From the NCBI GenBank assembly GCA_019828565.1, contig JAHDYR010000053.1, forward strand, positions 620,001 to 684,000: a DNA stretch of 64,000 nt, read 5' to 3'. Of the stretch, positions 40,164 through 49,723 are shown piece after piece. The position numbers and the translations under genes were made by a program. The stretch is from Carpediemonas membranifera (taxonomy: Eukaryota; Fornicata). The notes below the pieces were generated by a model that was given only the letters and a program-made list of their open reading frames with translations, ran no database searches and was not told where the DNA came from. How positions within the stretch are numbered: position 1 is the first letter of the stretch; each line of letters starts with the position of its first letter.

Positions 40164-41626
40164 TTAAACTTTCATGATACTCCTCGCGAGCTGTGTCCAC
40201 GCGTCACGTTCCCTCACGAGGGCCGCACGCCCAGCAGGATCTCTGGGAAGATACTTCGCCCGGTACGCCAGTGCCGCAGCCTCTCTAAGCATGTTATCGA
40301 TGTCATTGGGCATCTCACCGCTCTCAGTGAGCTGCACAAGCTCGCCCTTTCCACCATGTACCATTTCATTGCGACACTGCGCACCGCCAAGCGTTGCAGA
40401 AGGGGGAGCAGCGAGTGCGGAGACCACAGGCAGCCCGGTAACGCAGTGGATGCTGGCGATGCCCTGGAGAGTTGTCACCATGTCACTGTTCCCGATCACA
40501 GGCGTCCGAGGTGGTATGGCCGACGCCTCGAGCTTGTCCTTCGCCTCCTGGGCCTCTGCCTGGGCCTGGGGCGACCGCATGTACTCTGGGATGTACGTAG
40601 CAGTGCTTGCTTCCGCACTGGGGCGGGCGGCCACCGTGCCCATGCCGTTGTCAATGGTGTCAGACGACACAGCGGTTTGGTATTGTGACATCACCTCCGT
40701 CTCGTAGTTGGTGAACCTTGCGCTTGACACAGAAGCCTCCAGGGCGGCCGAGACTAGGTCGGCGAGGAGAGGGTTGCTCAGTCTCGACGGGACGTCTCTT
40801 ATAAATGGATGAGCGAGCAGTTTAGCCGCAGTCGGCCGGAATTTCTGGTTCTTAATAAGGCACTGCGCTACGAAGTCCTTGAACACGGGCGTGTAGGGCC
40901 CATCCAGGGTGGGGGCTGGGTCTCTCGGGATGTGGAAGAGGACCCGCATGGGGTGGATGCTCGAGCGGGGTGGGACGCCCTCTGCCAACTCGATGGCTGT
41001 GATTCCGAGTGACCAGACGTCTGCGCGGCCGTCGTAGCGTTCTTCTTTGATTACCTCTGGGGCCATCCAGTAGGGGGTGCCGACAAAGGTGTTGCGGCGG
41101 GCCATCGTGTTGGTGAGCTGGGCAGAGACACCGAAGTCTGCCAACTTGACCTGGCCGTCGCGGGAGAGGAGTATGTTCCCTGCTATGTAACTGTGGAACG
41201 GTGGGACGAACCCTTGATGTCGCGGTGGATCTTGTATACAGAGTGGATGTAAACAAGGCCTTCGAGGGCAAATCTCATCACGGCGGCAATCTGGCGTTCT
41301 TCGAGAGGAGCTTCAAGAAGGTTCATGATGTCGTTGAGCGAGTTTCCCTCGCAATAGTCAAGGACGATCCAAAGACGGTTGGTGTCGCGATAAGCGCCGA
41401 TATACCGTACTACGTTGGGATGATCGCAGCTCTGGAGGATGTCAACCTCTTTCTGTACCTCGCGGAGGCTTTCATCTTCCTCTTCTGGGTCGATGAAAAT
41501 GATCTTGGCAGCAACAAGCTCTCCAGTCTTCTTGTCGACAGCTTTGTATACAGAGCCAAAGGATCCCTTGCCGAGAAGCTCTTGGAGTTGAAAAAGCTCG
41601 CGGGGATCTTGTGATGAGATGTTCAT
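40164..41626 (-). CDS. STE20/MST-like Ser/Thr kinase
   Basis: 476-residue kinase in two exons, 41626-41212 and 41179-40164. The 32-nt intron 41180-41211 (donor GTTCGT, end CATAGCAG) falls inside the catalytic loop, and splicing restores HRDIKGNILLSRDGQVKLADFG. Other motifs: glycine loop GKGSFGSVYKA, VAAKIIFID, and the GTPYWMAPEVI activation segment typical of the STE20 group. The fit is best to the GCK/MST subgroup. The C-terminal 200 residues are low complexity with a short helical end (LREAAALAYRAKYLPRD). ATG 41626 (MNISSQDPRELFQLQELLGKG) is the natural start; GTGCAGTTTA (complement at 41647-41656) lies 20 nt upstream. Confidence 0.92.
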
Positions 41627-42275
41627 GATGTTGTTGCGACTGTACCTAAACTGCACCGTTGAAAGCACAGCACTCAAGTGGCTATGCCAATGAGGCGTGA
41701 CTCAGTTTGACTGCAGTTATAGAGAAAACTGCTCCTCTGCTTCATTAGAGCCTTCTCTGTGCGGATGCCGAGTGTCGATCATTGCCATCAGGATGAATGA
41801 CAAGGAATGATACTCCATTAAGAGGCAACATGGTAGATACCGGGTCCATTTTGGCTCAGTGGTTTAACATCACAAGAGCATGGGACTTCCCTCGATAGTT
41901 CATCTTCGTTGACGTGAAGTTCCCAGTTGGGGTGGCTCTCCTCACTCAACCCCCTCTCGAACCGGATGATTATTTGACATGACGTCACTGACGATTGTCT
42001 CGGAGTGTTATCCAGGGCAAGGGCTGGTTGATAGTGGTCGCGAGAGGGTGCTTGAATCAGTATATCCAGTGTGTCTTTGTGTCAAGAGAGCAGGGTCGAC
42101 CCATCGTCAGAAAGCTACACTGAGCACAGCGCCTCCGCATCTGATTATCCCGATACCCCTTAGATCACTCAGTATTCCACAGCTTCGCGCTCATGCCGCT
42201 TGATCCGGAGGAGGCCCGTGTGTGACAATGCAGAACAAGCAGAAGACATTCAATTTGTTTAAATTACACTCAGAT
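41627..42275. other. intergenic, largest gap
   Basis: About 650 bp between two minus-strand kinases. A tRNA A-box-like string (TGGCTCAGTGGTTTAA, 41852-41867) occurs, but no matching B box or cloverleaf could be drawn. The first 80 bp are the promoter side of the STE20-like gene. Nothing else recognised. Confidence 0.4.
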
Positions 42276-43569
42276 TTACGGATGCGAGCGGCACTGAAGA
42301 ACGGCAAAAATCCGTTCAGCCGCAAGCAGAGCCTCTGACTCATTCAAAGTACGCTCGGTCACGTTTTCCGGGGGGACAGCCTCGTATTTGTCGCCAGTCC
42401 ATTTGTACTGGAACTGTACCTTTTGATGCTCACCCGCAATGAGCATGCTGATATTGACAAGACATGTCCTGTCCGCTTGGACCTCCAGACGGTCGCCAAT
42501 CATGAGGGGGTGGGTGGCGAGGTCTTCGACGGAGGGGCGATCGCGGCGCTGGCAAAGGCAGCTCTGGATGAAGTCCCGGACGGTGGCGTCTGTGACAGTG
42601 GCTAGTGATTCGGGGGGGATGCTCTGGGAGACCTTGGCATATAATTGAGACACGTTTTCACACTCTCTATAAGGAATCTCGCCTGTGGCCATCTCGAGGA
42701 CGCACATCCCGAAGGCGTATACATCAACGCGCTCATCGTATATCCCTATTTGCATCTCAGGGGCCATGAATTGCGGTGTACCAACAAATGTCTCGGCGTG
42801 AGTTTCCTCGAGGAAGCGTGAGAGCCCGAAGTCGCCGATCTTGACCTTGCCGCTGTCGCTGTCGATTAAGATGTTATCGCACTTCAAGTCGCGGTGTATG
42901 ATGGGTGGCGTCTGCCCGTGCATGTAGATGAGGCCCGATAGGATCTGGCTACCATAGTTGGTGATGACGTCGACATCCATGGTCCACCCGTTCTTCCTCA
43001 TCTGCTTAATATGCTGGCGCAGGGTGCCGGACATGAGCTCAGTAGCAAAAATGATGCACTCGTCGCCTGCTGTCCACGAGGCGATGAGTGGGAGAATCGT
43101 ATCATGCTTCATTGTCATGAGTATTTCAATCTCCTTCAAGAGACTCTCAACCCGAAAAGTGTCGGTTGGAGCATCAACAACGACTTCGTTCCATGCCACA
43201 TAGACCTGCTCTGTGCGATCTAAAGCCTTGTAAACTGCCTTGAATGATCCGTGGCCGATCCGCTCAAAACGTTGGAAGCGCTGCTTGTTACTCGACGAAC
43301 CCCCATATACCGGCGAAGCCACACGGCCGGATTGAGGGGGCGGCAAGGCCTTTGATGGACCCCCAACCTCCGGGGTGGCCCCGCTGGATCCATCATCAGT
43401 CGGTGCTCTTGAATCCACGTTGTCACGTAGAGTTTCCTCGTCCTTAATCGGGTCTTTGGGGGGCAGCCAGCCGAAGTAGTCGAAAATCCGGTAAACAGCC
43501 AGAAAGACATGTTAGCAGAAGTGGTATGCCAAGTATAGACAAGATTGCACCCACAAGCTCTACAACCAT
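42276..43569 (-). CDS. WNK-like kinase; 5' end unresolved
   Basis: Kinase with the WNK hallmark. The glycine loop carries the Lys (IGHGSFKAVYKAL, as in WNK GRGSFKTVYK), while strand 3 has no Lys (VYVAWNEVVV, like WNK VAWCELQ). The catalytic loop HRDLKCDNILI, DFGLSRF and GTPQFMAPEM are intact, and a WNK-type OSR1/PF2-like domain follows (VNISMLIAGEHQKVQFQYKW). The kinase frame is open from 42276 to about 43510 but its first possible start is a GTG at 43418. The open upstream part reads HVFLAVYRIFDYFGWLPPKDP. The nearest ATG, at 43569, is in another frame and begins a hydrophobic segment (MVVELVGAILSILGIPLLLT), so an intron or frameshift lies between. The kinase call is sure; the N-terminus is not. 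Confidence 0.82.
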
Positions 43570-43784
43570 AAAACTCGCGGATTGCTGTCCTTTCGTCTGG
43601 CTCAAGAGCCTTTATTAACCGCAATCGTTTATGATTCATGTAATTACATAAATGGATTGGAGGTGGCATCCAAGGCGGCTAGCAGCCACCACTCAACTCG
43701 CCTCCTTTGATACACCGCCCCTCTGCCCAAGGAAGCTCCCCGTTTATGTAAATCCTCCCTGCCAGCAACGAGCAGCCCTACAGG

Positions 43785-44081
43785 CTAGCGCGTGGTGCGG
43801 GGAGCGAGAGGGGTCCCGCTGGCACTTAATGGGCGGGGTTGTGCGGGCACTGCCCGCTCGCCTTGCGGACAACCTTGAGGTTGCCCTTTGCAAGGCCTCG
43901 CGGCGATGTCGAAGACGAGGTGGTCGAGGGGCCACGGGGTCGAGGAGTCGCCGGCCATGGTTGACTTGCCGACGTGGTTGCGGATCTCGTTGAGGAGCTG
44001 GAACGACTTCTCGCCAACCTCTCCTGAGGCGGATATGACGAACGGGCGGAAGCTGTGGTCGAGGAAGCTCAGGTGGGGCAT
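43785..44081 (-). pseudogene. possible retroelement remnant (C-terminal RT-polyprotein-like)
   Basis: A 98-codon frame starts 3 bp past the BBS9 stop. It reads PHLSFLDHSFRPFVISASGEV, then GEKSFQLLNEIRNHVGKS and PLDHLVFDIAA. In the next frame it continues as RGLAKGNLKVVRKASGQCP followed by a stop. The pattern F-PFV-S--G--G--S--LL--I ... KGN---VRKA recalls the last segment of non-LTR retrotransposon polyproteins in protist and algal genomes. There is no upstream RT core, so this would be a dead, frameshifted 3' stump. The resemblance is from memory of the pattern; a chance ORF is the alternative. Confidence 0.3.
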
Positions 44082-44084
44082 AAT

Positions 44085-46502
44085 TTACAACCCTTGGTCC
44101 TCAAGATCAAGCAACCTCTCAGCAATAGCTCCCACGCCCGCGGCCACGGCATCGGCGTCCACATCTCGACTCCGCGGCTGTATAGCGCCACCGTTGTCGA
44201 CACTGACGAGCACACGTCGGAGGAGGAACCTGAGCGATGTCTCCACCATCTCTGGCCACGAATAGTCGCCAGACTCCAGCTCTGGCAGCATCAGATGTGC
44301 CTCAATCGCCTCATGATGGCTGCTTTCTGGGAAAATGAGCCGAAGCTGCGCCAGATGTGCGCGAAGACCGGCCAAAAGACTCTGTCCGGCCATGGTGTAC
44401 TCCTCCCGTGCCCCATTCATCGCCTCCAACGCCGTCCCGAGACCCACGTGCGCCCTATCCGCGAAGACCATCACTCCCGCATCCTCCACCGGCCTCTTCT
44501 CCCGAGTCATCGCCACTAGACGACGCGACACAAGCCGCACGGCACACTGCCACTGAGCCAGAGTCGATTCGGAGTCACGGACAGCCTGTCTGCGGGACAA
44601 GAGGCTTGCTACTAGTGGCACGAGCGGCCTCACGTCCATAGCTTGGCTCAGAGTGGCTTCGTCTGCCCGGTCGATCACGGCGTTGGGCAGGATATCGGGT
44701 AGGACCCGGAAGATCAGATCCGCGGCCGCCCATGTCGCTGCGACGATCTTATACTTGCCTGGGCCGTCTGGGTCGGTGATCTGGGGTCGGCCCCGGATGG
44801 TCACCCTGCCATGTGGCATTTTAAGGGTCACCGCGTTCTTAGCCTCGGCCGCAGAAAGCGAGTCGCCCTCGAGCAGACCGCGGAGTAGCTCTGTGAGGTG
44901 GCGCTCGGTGGGAGTCGCGACCATGACCGAGACTACATATTTCTTGAGGCCGACGGGCTTGGGTTCGACTGTGACGTCTGCCCAGGCCGGCTTGAGCACT
45001 GATACGGTCTGCTGCACCGGGAATAAAGCCTCCTGGGCTGAGAACTGGCCTGAGACCGCAGCAGAGATAGTCATCCTGTCGGGTAGACTTGACAGTGAAG
45101 TCGAGAGAGTCGTCGCCATCTTGTTACCTGGGACCAGCATCATCGGTTCAAGCACCACAGACTGGCCGCCAGCCCACGCGACGGTGAGGCCCTCGGTGCT
45201 GAACGACGCGCCGGCCTCAGAGGAAAGCTCCACTGCAATATCCAGAGTCACATCCGAGTCGTCGATCATAAGTGCAAGAGCGAGGGTCGGCCCGACAGGT
45301 GGGGGTGGCTGGGCCTGCCTCAGCTCTGCCCGGAGCTCTCGCCGCCGAGCTTCCAGCGCAGCATACGTTTCTGAGGTGATCGTTTCGTCGGGTGGCTGGG
45401 CAACTCGGGGAGTCGTGCCTAGACAGTCGAGTTTCAGCTTGCCCTCGGTCGTGAGCGAGACTAGACCGCCCGTAAGAGGGCCGCGAGGGGCATCAGTGTA
45501 TCCAGAGATAGATATGACCGTATCTCCGGTAGATATGTCAATCTTTGACCGCCAGAGGAGTGTCAGAGCTGGATCGGTCCTAACACGCCGGAAGATCCAT
45601 ATCTGCCCGTCCGCCGAGGCCATTACAATGTTATACGAGTCTCTGGTCCAGTTAACCACTGACAGAGCCGCAGGGCAGCGGTCTCTCGATGCCCCTGCGA
45701 GGGCGATGAGGTGCTCACCCACGACAACACGGCCTGTGGTCGGGGTGACCACTAGAATGGAGGTGGGTAGCGCTACAATGATCTCCGGCTGTCTCACGGT
45801 GGAGTTGGGTGTGACTGCCATCGCGAGGACCTCGTCTTCAAACACAGACGTCCAGGTGGGCACGGGCAGTGTCTGGCCGCCGAGCTGGGCCGCTGGGTAG
45901 GCTGAGATGTTGTATGCGCAGTCAGCCATGAGGAGGTGGCTTGAGGCTACGGCCATTGGTCCTGGAAGAAGGAAGGCGTCGCCGAGGAGGTGGGATGTAA
46001 GACCCGTGGACGCGGATACGACTGAAAGAGTCGCATCAATTGATTGGACAGCTACTGTGAGCGGGCTGCGGGAGATTACGGCGAGGTTGACGGCCCTGTT
46101 CTCAAGGGGGAGAATGTTGGCGCGGGCAAGGGTGTACTGGCCCATAGCGCTTACGTAGGACTCGTCAGAAATCTCGGTGCCTGCCTTCTGGAGGGTATAA
46201 AGCTCAATGTTGTCTGGGTGAAGCACAAGGAGCTGAGCGGGAGTGGTCTCGTCGGCATCGTCTTTCTCGGGCTCGATATGGACTTGCAGGACGGGCTGGG
46301 GGAACGAATGCTGCAATATAAGGCCACCAGTGTCATCCTTGGAATCCTTCGAGGGCTGGAAAATGCTGAGAACGCCCTCAATGGAGCATGTGACGATTTG
46401 CTCGCCATGCTCGGGGTCTAAGCGGCCTCTGGAAATGGAATTCACGTCAAAATCCCCAACTAGGTCGCTTTTCCAGAGAGTTGTGTTCGTGAAGAGCGCC
46501 AT
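44085..46502 (-). CDS. BBS9: BBS9/PTHB1 BBSome subunit
   Basis: 805 residues from ATG 46502 (MALFTNTTLWKS, like the MSLFKARDWW start of PTHB1; the frame upstream has no better ATG). BBS9 is a scaffold of the BBSome, the ciliary membrane-protein coat. The N-terminal beta-propeller motifs fit: EQIVTCSIEGVLSIFQP, VLQVHIEP, LLVLHPDNIELYTL, VAVQSIDATLSVVSA, LLGDAFLLPGPMAVASSHLLM and LKLDCLGTTPRV, the last at the place of the YLGTDPS motif. C-terminal Ig-like/GAE and platform regions follow. Length is near the usual ~880. A copy of the 26-bp Fanzor-flank repeat lies in sense orientation about 70 nt upstream. Its presence implies a motile, ciliated cell. Confidence 0.82.
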   Translation of the reverse strand: MALFTNTTLWKSDLVGDFDVNSISRGRLDPEHGEQIVTCSIEGVLSIFQPSKDSKDDTGGLILQHSFPQPVLQVHIEPEKDDADETTPAQLLVLHPDNIELYTLQKAGTEISDESYVSAMGQYTLARANILPLENRAVNLAVISRSPLTVAVQSIDATLSVVSASTGLTSHLLGDAFLLPGPMAVASSHLLMADCAYNISAYPAAQLGGQTLPVPTWTSVFEDEVLAMAVTPNSTVRQPEIIVALPTSILVVTPTTGRVVVGEHLIALAGASRDRCPAALSVVNWTRDSYNIVMASADGQIWIFRRVRTDPALTLLWRSKIDISTGDTVISISGYTDAPRGPLTGGLVSLTTEGKLKLDCLGTTPRVAQPPDETITSETYAALEARRRELRAELRQAQPPPPVGPTLALALMIDDSDVTLDIAVELSSEAGASFSTEGLTVAWAGGQSVVLEPMMLVPGNKMATTLSTSLSSLPDRMTISAAVSGQFSAQEALFPVQQTVSVLKPAWADVTVEPKPVGLKKYVVSVMVATPTERHLTELLRGLLEGDSLSAAEAKNAVTLKMPHGRVTIRGRPQITDPDGPGKYKIVAATWAAADLIFRVLPDILPNAVIDRADEATLSQAMDVRPLVPLVASLLSRRQAVRDSESTLAQWQCAVRLVSRRLVAMTREKRPVEDAGVMVFADRAHVGLGTALEAMNGAREEYTMAGQSLLAGLRAHLAQLRLIFPESSHHEAIEAHLMLPELESGDYSWPEMVETSLRFLLRRVLVSVDNGGAIQPRSRDVDADAVAAGVGAIAERLLDLEDQGL

Positions 46503-46560
46503 TTCTCCCCAGAAATGCGAGCGAATTGTGCGTGCACTTTTAGGATTCTCCCCTTGTGCA

Positions 46561-46598
46561 ATTGAAGGGTCAAACAATGTGTTTACACTGCGCAACAC
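46561..46598 (-). repeat. third copy of the 26-bp repeat, upstream of BBS9
   Basis: Reading the minus strand, it matches 24671-24711 with one A/G change in the core (TGCGCAGTGTAAACACATTG), and similarity runs on through TTTGACCCTTCAAT into the GCACAA that follows. It lies 60-95 nt before the BBS9 ATG. No Fanzor frame is nearby, so the sequence exists independently of the nuclease gene. Confidence 0.8.
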
Positions 46599-46704
46599 CC
46601 CTCGGAGGAAGGTATTTAGAGATGTTTACTGGGGTTTCATGTGAAGAAAGCTTTAGACTCAACAATTCTAATCCTGCGCGGCACACTACCTCCACTAACC
46701 CACT

Positions 46705-46986
46705 TCAGCCCTCGTCTGTGCCATCGGGCTTTCGTGCTTTCAGTCGTCGGTCTGCACGAAAAGATGCGTCGTCCATCGTCTGTGTCGAACGCTGCTGTCT
46801 TCTTTCGCGTCTGTGCTCGTCTGTTACGCGCTCATCTGTCGTCCATTGCCGGCGTCTGAAGCTCATGTCGTCGTCGTCTTCGTCATCTTCGTCTGTTGTT
46901 GAATTCTGGGCACCCAACACGACATGGTCGCATAGCACCCGTACCATGTGCTCCTTTACTCGTTGGGAGACTGCTCTTATCGACAT
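46705..46986 (-). CDS. small acidic/basic protein, hypothetical
   Basis: 93-codon ATG frame divergent from the CFAP97-like gene. The sequence has a hydrophobic/basic start (MSIRAVSQRVKEHMVRVL), a pure acidic run (TTDEDDEDDDD, coded by GA-repeat DNA) and an Arg-rich end (RREQRRQQRSTQ-like, then RADRRLKARK). Composition of this type occurs by chance on the strand opposite a TCG/TCT repeat, so it may be spurious. No family recognised. Confidence 0.35.
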   Translation of the reverse strand: MSIRAVSQRVKEHMVRVLCDHVVLGAQNSTTDEDDEDDDDMSFRRRQWTTDERVTDEHRRERRQQRSTQTMDDASFRADRRLKARKPDGTDEG

Positions 46987-47068
46987 TCACTTCTGGTCAA
47001 AAGCTGCCGGCATGCCTTCTCGAAATGTGGTTCACACAGATTCCGTTAGAAGGCTCCATTAGAATAGA

Positions 47069-47916
47069 ATGTGCGCTGTGAAGGCTCTAATGGTGAGTAA
47101 GATCAGCTCGAAGAAGCACAGCGATCCTGCCTACGATCTGCACCGCAAGAAGCTCTTATCCATGAAAGCCTCCGTTGATAACAACGGCCCGAAACCATCC
47201 AGGCACCAAAGCGACAATAAGAAGAAGAAAATGCTTCAGGATGACCGATATCTAGAAATACAGCGCGAGAACAATATTCTCCTCGGCAAGATGTCGCGCA
47301 TCATGGCAACTCGGGGTGGAGTTGACAATTCTCCACCAGCCCACGGCCCCTCGAGCAGCCTCATCCGGTCCCGCCGCATCCGCGAGCTTGAGGCGATCAC
47401 GGTGGAAAACACTCGTCTCCTCCGTCGCCTCCAAGATAAGAAGCCGACAATCTCTCGCGTCGCTCTCGAGAGGGACTTCCAGATCAGCGAAAAGCGTGTG
47501 AGGGACATCTCTGAGTTTAATACTGCGGGGACGACCCGACACAGAAATGCTGGCCTGGACGCAGACGGAGCGGGGGAAGAGGAAAGGATGTGCTCGACCT
47601 GGGGGCACTCGACGCACAGGCAGAGGCTGCGTGCAGGGTGGATGAAGTCGTCCAGGATGAGCAGCCGGTAGTGACGGTGGTTGTCGCCATGGATGCGGTC
47701 GAGGAGGATCCGACTGCGGATGAGTCAGACTCGTCGTCGAGTTCGTCAAGCTCAAGCTCGTCCAGCTCGTCCACCAGTTCGGACTCTGAGGACAAGGAGG
47801 CAAAAAGGGCAAGGAAGGATGAGAAAAAGGCCAAGAAGATGGCTAAGGCTGAGGCCACGGACTCGGACAGCGCCCAATCGAAGTCATCGAAGTCGAGTGG
47901 TTCCGACTCTGACTAG
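47069..47916 (+). CDS. CFAP97-like ciliary protein; frame break near 47590
   Basis: ATG 47069 (or 47090). Residues ~15-155 fit the CFAP97/hemingway (KIAA1430) family: DPAYDLHRKKLLSM, RYLEIQRENNILLGKMSRIM, then RRIRELEAITVENTRLLRRLQDKKP. This family is needed for sperm or cilium assembly. The frame stops at 47671. An overlapping +2 frame from about 47590 to 47916 encodes an acidic stretch, a Ser run (SSSSSSSSS) and a Lys/Ser tail (KAKKMAKAEATDSDS), of a style common as a C-terminal tail. The two are probably one gene joined by an intron in 47480-47640, though no donor with the GTNNGT consensus is obvious; a frameshift is the other reading. Confidence 0.6.
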
Positions 47917-48154
47917 ACTGCGGGTGACAAAGAATTTCGGAAATATGATAAAGCTCAAGCTGATTGCGTGTCGAGAAAGGACGTTACCTGGTTGGAGCAT
48001 GGACAGAATTTCATAAGTCTTTGGTGATGGTCGGTGTGTGTTAAATCTGGCAAAACTATAAAAGGCAGCAATTAAAGCCGGCATGCGAACAAAATGATAT
48101 GAGGAGGGCCATGCTTCGAGTTTCTGCTTAAGCGTCGACCTTTGCTTGGTCAAC

Positions 48155-48172
48155 TTTTTTTCATGAAAAAAA
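48155..48172. promoter_or_regulatory. T7-CATG-A7 palindrome before eS21
   Basis: Perfect 18-bp palindrome TTTTTTTCATGAAAAAAA, 29 bp before the eS21 ATG. A looser version (CTTTTTTC ... GAAAAAAG, 59853-59886) lies before eS30. Could be a ribosomal-protein promoter element; a short terminator-like hairpin is less likely given its position. Confidence 0.4.
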
Positions 48173-48201
48173 TAGCCTTTGAGCCGAGATCACCTAGTTC
48201 C

Positions 48202-48552
48202 ATGCAGAACGCCGCTGGCCAGATTGTCGATATCTATATCCCCCGTAAGTGGTTTGTATTCCCGTGGCATGTCGTTATTTGTGATTCTTCAGCCTTTCCC
48301 TGGCGATGAATTCGTTTTTGCGGTTATGCACACGTCCAAGCGTCATTATTACTCAGCGCTGCTTCCAACCGCATCATTGGCCCCAAGGACCACGCCTCTG
48401 TCCAGCTCACCCTCGTTCACCTTAATGAGAGCGGCATCATGACTGGCAAGGCTTCCACCTTCGCCTTCTCCGGCCACGTCCGCGCTAGCGGCAACGGTGA
48501 CAGCAAGATCAACGAGGTCATGCGCGAGAACGGCTTCATGTCCCAGCACTAA
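48202..48552 (+). CDS. RPS21: 40S ribosomal protein eS21
   Basis: Small-subunit protein eS21 in two exons, 48202-48251 and 48357-48552, 81 residues. The protein begins MQNAAGQIVDIYIPRKC and continues after splicing AASNRIIGPKDHASVQL, the family signature (PRKCSASNRIIGAKDHAS). The intron 48252-48356 has the usual GTTTGT donor and TTACTCAG acceptor but is 105 nt, about three times the other introns here. The donor GTAAGT eight bases earlier was rejected because it breaks the frame and loses the RKC. It ends GFMSQH. The palindrome T7-CATG-A7 lies upstream. Confidence 0.92.
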
Positions 48553-48897
48553 ATGTATTGAGGTCCATTGGCCGCAGTGTGAGCTTTATCCACGGAGGGA
48601 TTCCACCCATTGTTGAGACTCTCAGCTGGCCGTGTATGCAGCAGGATGTGAGAAGGAGTCCTGGCAGCAATATTATCCTATTTCTCTCTCCTACTCGTGC
48701 CGTCCCACACTTTGCTTTCATGGATTATTGTCCATCAAAAATTGCAGACGCAGCGCAAAAATCTACAGACGTTAGCATGTGATGTACCATACTGTTATAG
48801 CAGACACAAATCGTAGAGAATGACGTTTAAACCATTTTTGCAACAGTGAGACGCAGGAGGTTCTTCTCCTTTTTAGAGAGCGAGATAGACACGAATC
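48553..48897. other. intergenic between eS21 and eL15
   Basis: 345 bp, AT-rich toward 48780-48850. No gene or RNA recognised. It carries the promoter of eL15 at its right end. Confidence 0.35.
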
Positions 48898-49518
48898 ATG
48901 GGTTCCGCCGCTTATCTTTCCGCCATCTGGAAGCACAAGCAGTCTGATGTCATGCGTTTCCTTTTCCGTACCCGTGGCTGGCAGTACCGCCAGGAATCCG
49001 CGATCAACCGCGTTTCCCGCCCCACTCGTCCCGAGAAGGCCCGCATGCTTGGCTACAAGGCCAAGCAGGGTTACGTTGTCTACCGTGTCCGTGTCTGCAA
49101 GGGTGGCCGCAAGCGCTCCCTCGTCAAGGGCATGGTTCACGGCAAGCCCCGCAACCAGGGTGTCTCCGAGCAGAAGTCTTTCCGCAGCCTCCAGACTGTC
49201 GCTGAGATGCGTGCCGGCCGCCGTCTTGGCTCTCTCCGTGTCCTCAACTCCTACTGGGTGAACTCCGATGGTTCCTACCACTGGTACGAGGTCATCCTTG
49301 TGGATCCCAACCACGCCGCCATCCGCAACGACCCCGCTATCCAGTGGATCGCTGGCTCCGTCCACCGTCACCGTGAGCTCCGTGGCCTGACCTCCTCTGG
49401 CCGCAAGGGCCGTGGCTTCCGTTACCACCACCACGGTGCCAACCACGTCATCGGTGGCTCCCGCCGTGCTGCCTGGCGCCGCAACCAGACCACTATCATG
49501 TGGCCTCGCCGTTCTTAA
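48898..49518 (+). CDS. RPL15: 60S ribosomal protein eL15
   Basis: 206-residue large-subunit protein, intronless. Family features run through the whole length: [79 protein letters not shown]-type block ([21 protein letters not shown]), [17 protein letters not shown] and the C-terminal [12 protein letters not shown]-like basic end. Length matches the ~204 of other eukaryotes. Codon use is strongly biased to C-ending codons, as expected of a highly expressed gene. Confidence 0.97.
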   Translation: MGSAAYLSAIWKHKQSDVMRFLFRTRGWQYRQESAINRVSRPTRPEKARMLGYKAKQGYVVYRVRVCKGGRKRSLVKGMVHGKPRNQGVSEQKSFRSLQTVAEMRAGRRLGSLRVLNSYWVNSDGSYHWYEVILVDPNHAAIRNDPAIQWIAGSVHRHRELRGLTSSGRKGRGFRYHHHGANHVIGGSRRAAWRRNQTTIMWPRRS

Positions 49519-49723
49519 GTTCTTTAAACTTCTCGTGGCGCATGTCCTTTGTTTCGTTTTATCATGACTTGCAGTAGGTGGCTCAGTATCCCACCATATA
49601 CCAAGGCACGCTTGCGAGCCAGCAGCAATCTTGAGTCATTCGCAAACTGAACACGTAGCCGGGCCAATCGCGACGCTCCAAAACCCGAACCGTTCGGAGA
49701 ACCCACCACGACGTGCGCCCACG

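Noticed and set aside
41845-41935. tRNA-like start (TGGCTCAGTGGTTTAA A-box look-alike)
   Set aside because: The D loop would be 18 nt, there is no GGTTCGA-type B box and no acceptor stem pairing.
46560-47062. 168-codon plus frame with poly-Ser
   Set aside because: It starts inside the BBS9 promoter region, crosses the repeat element and consists mainly of Ser from a TCG/TCT repeat.
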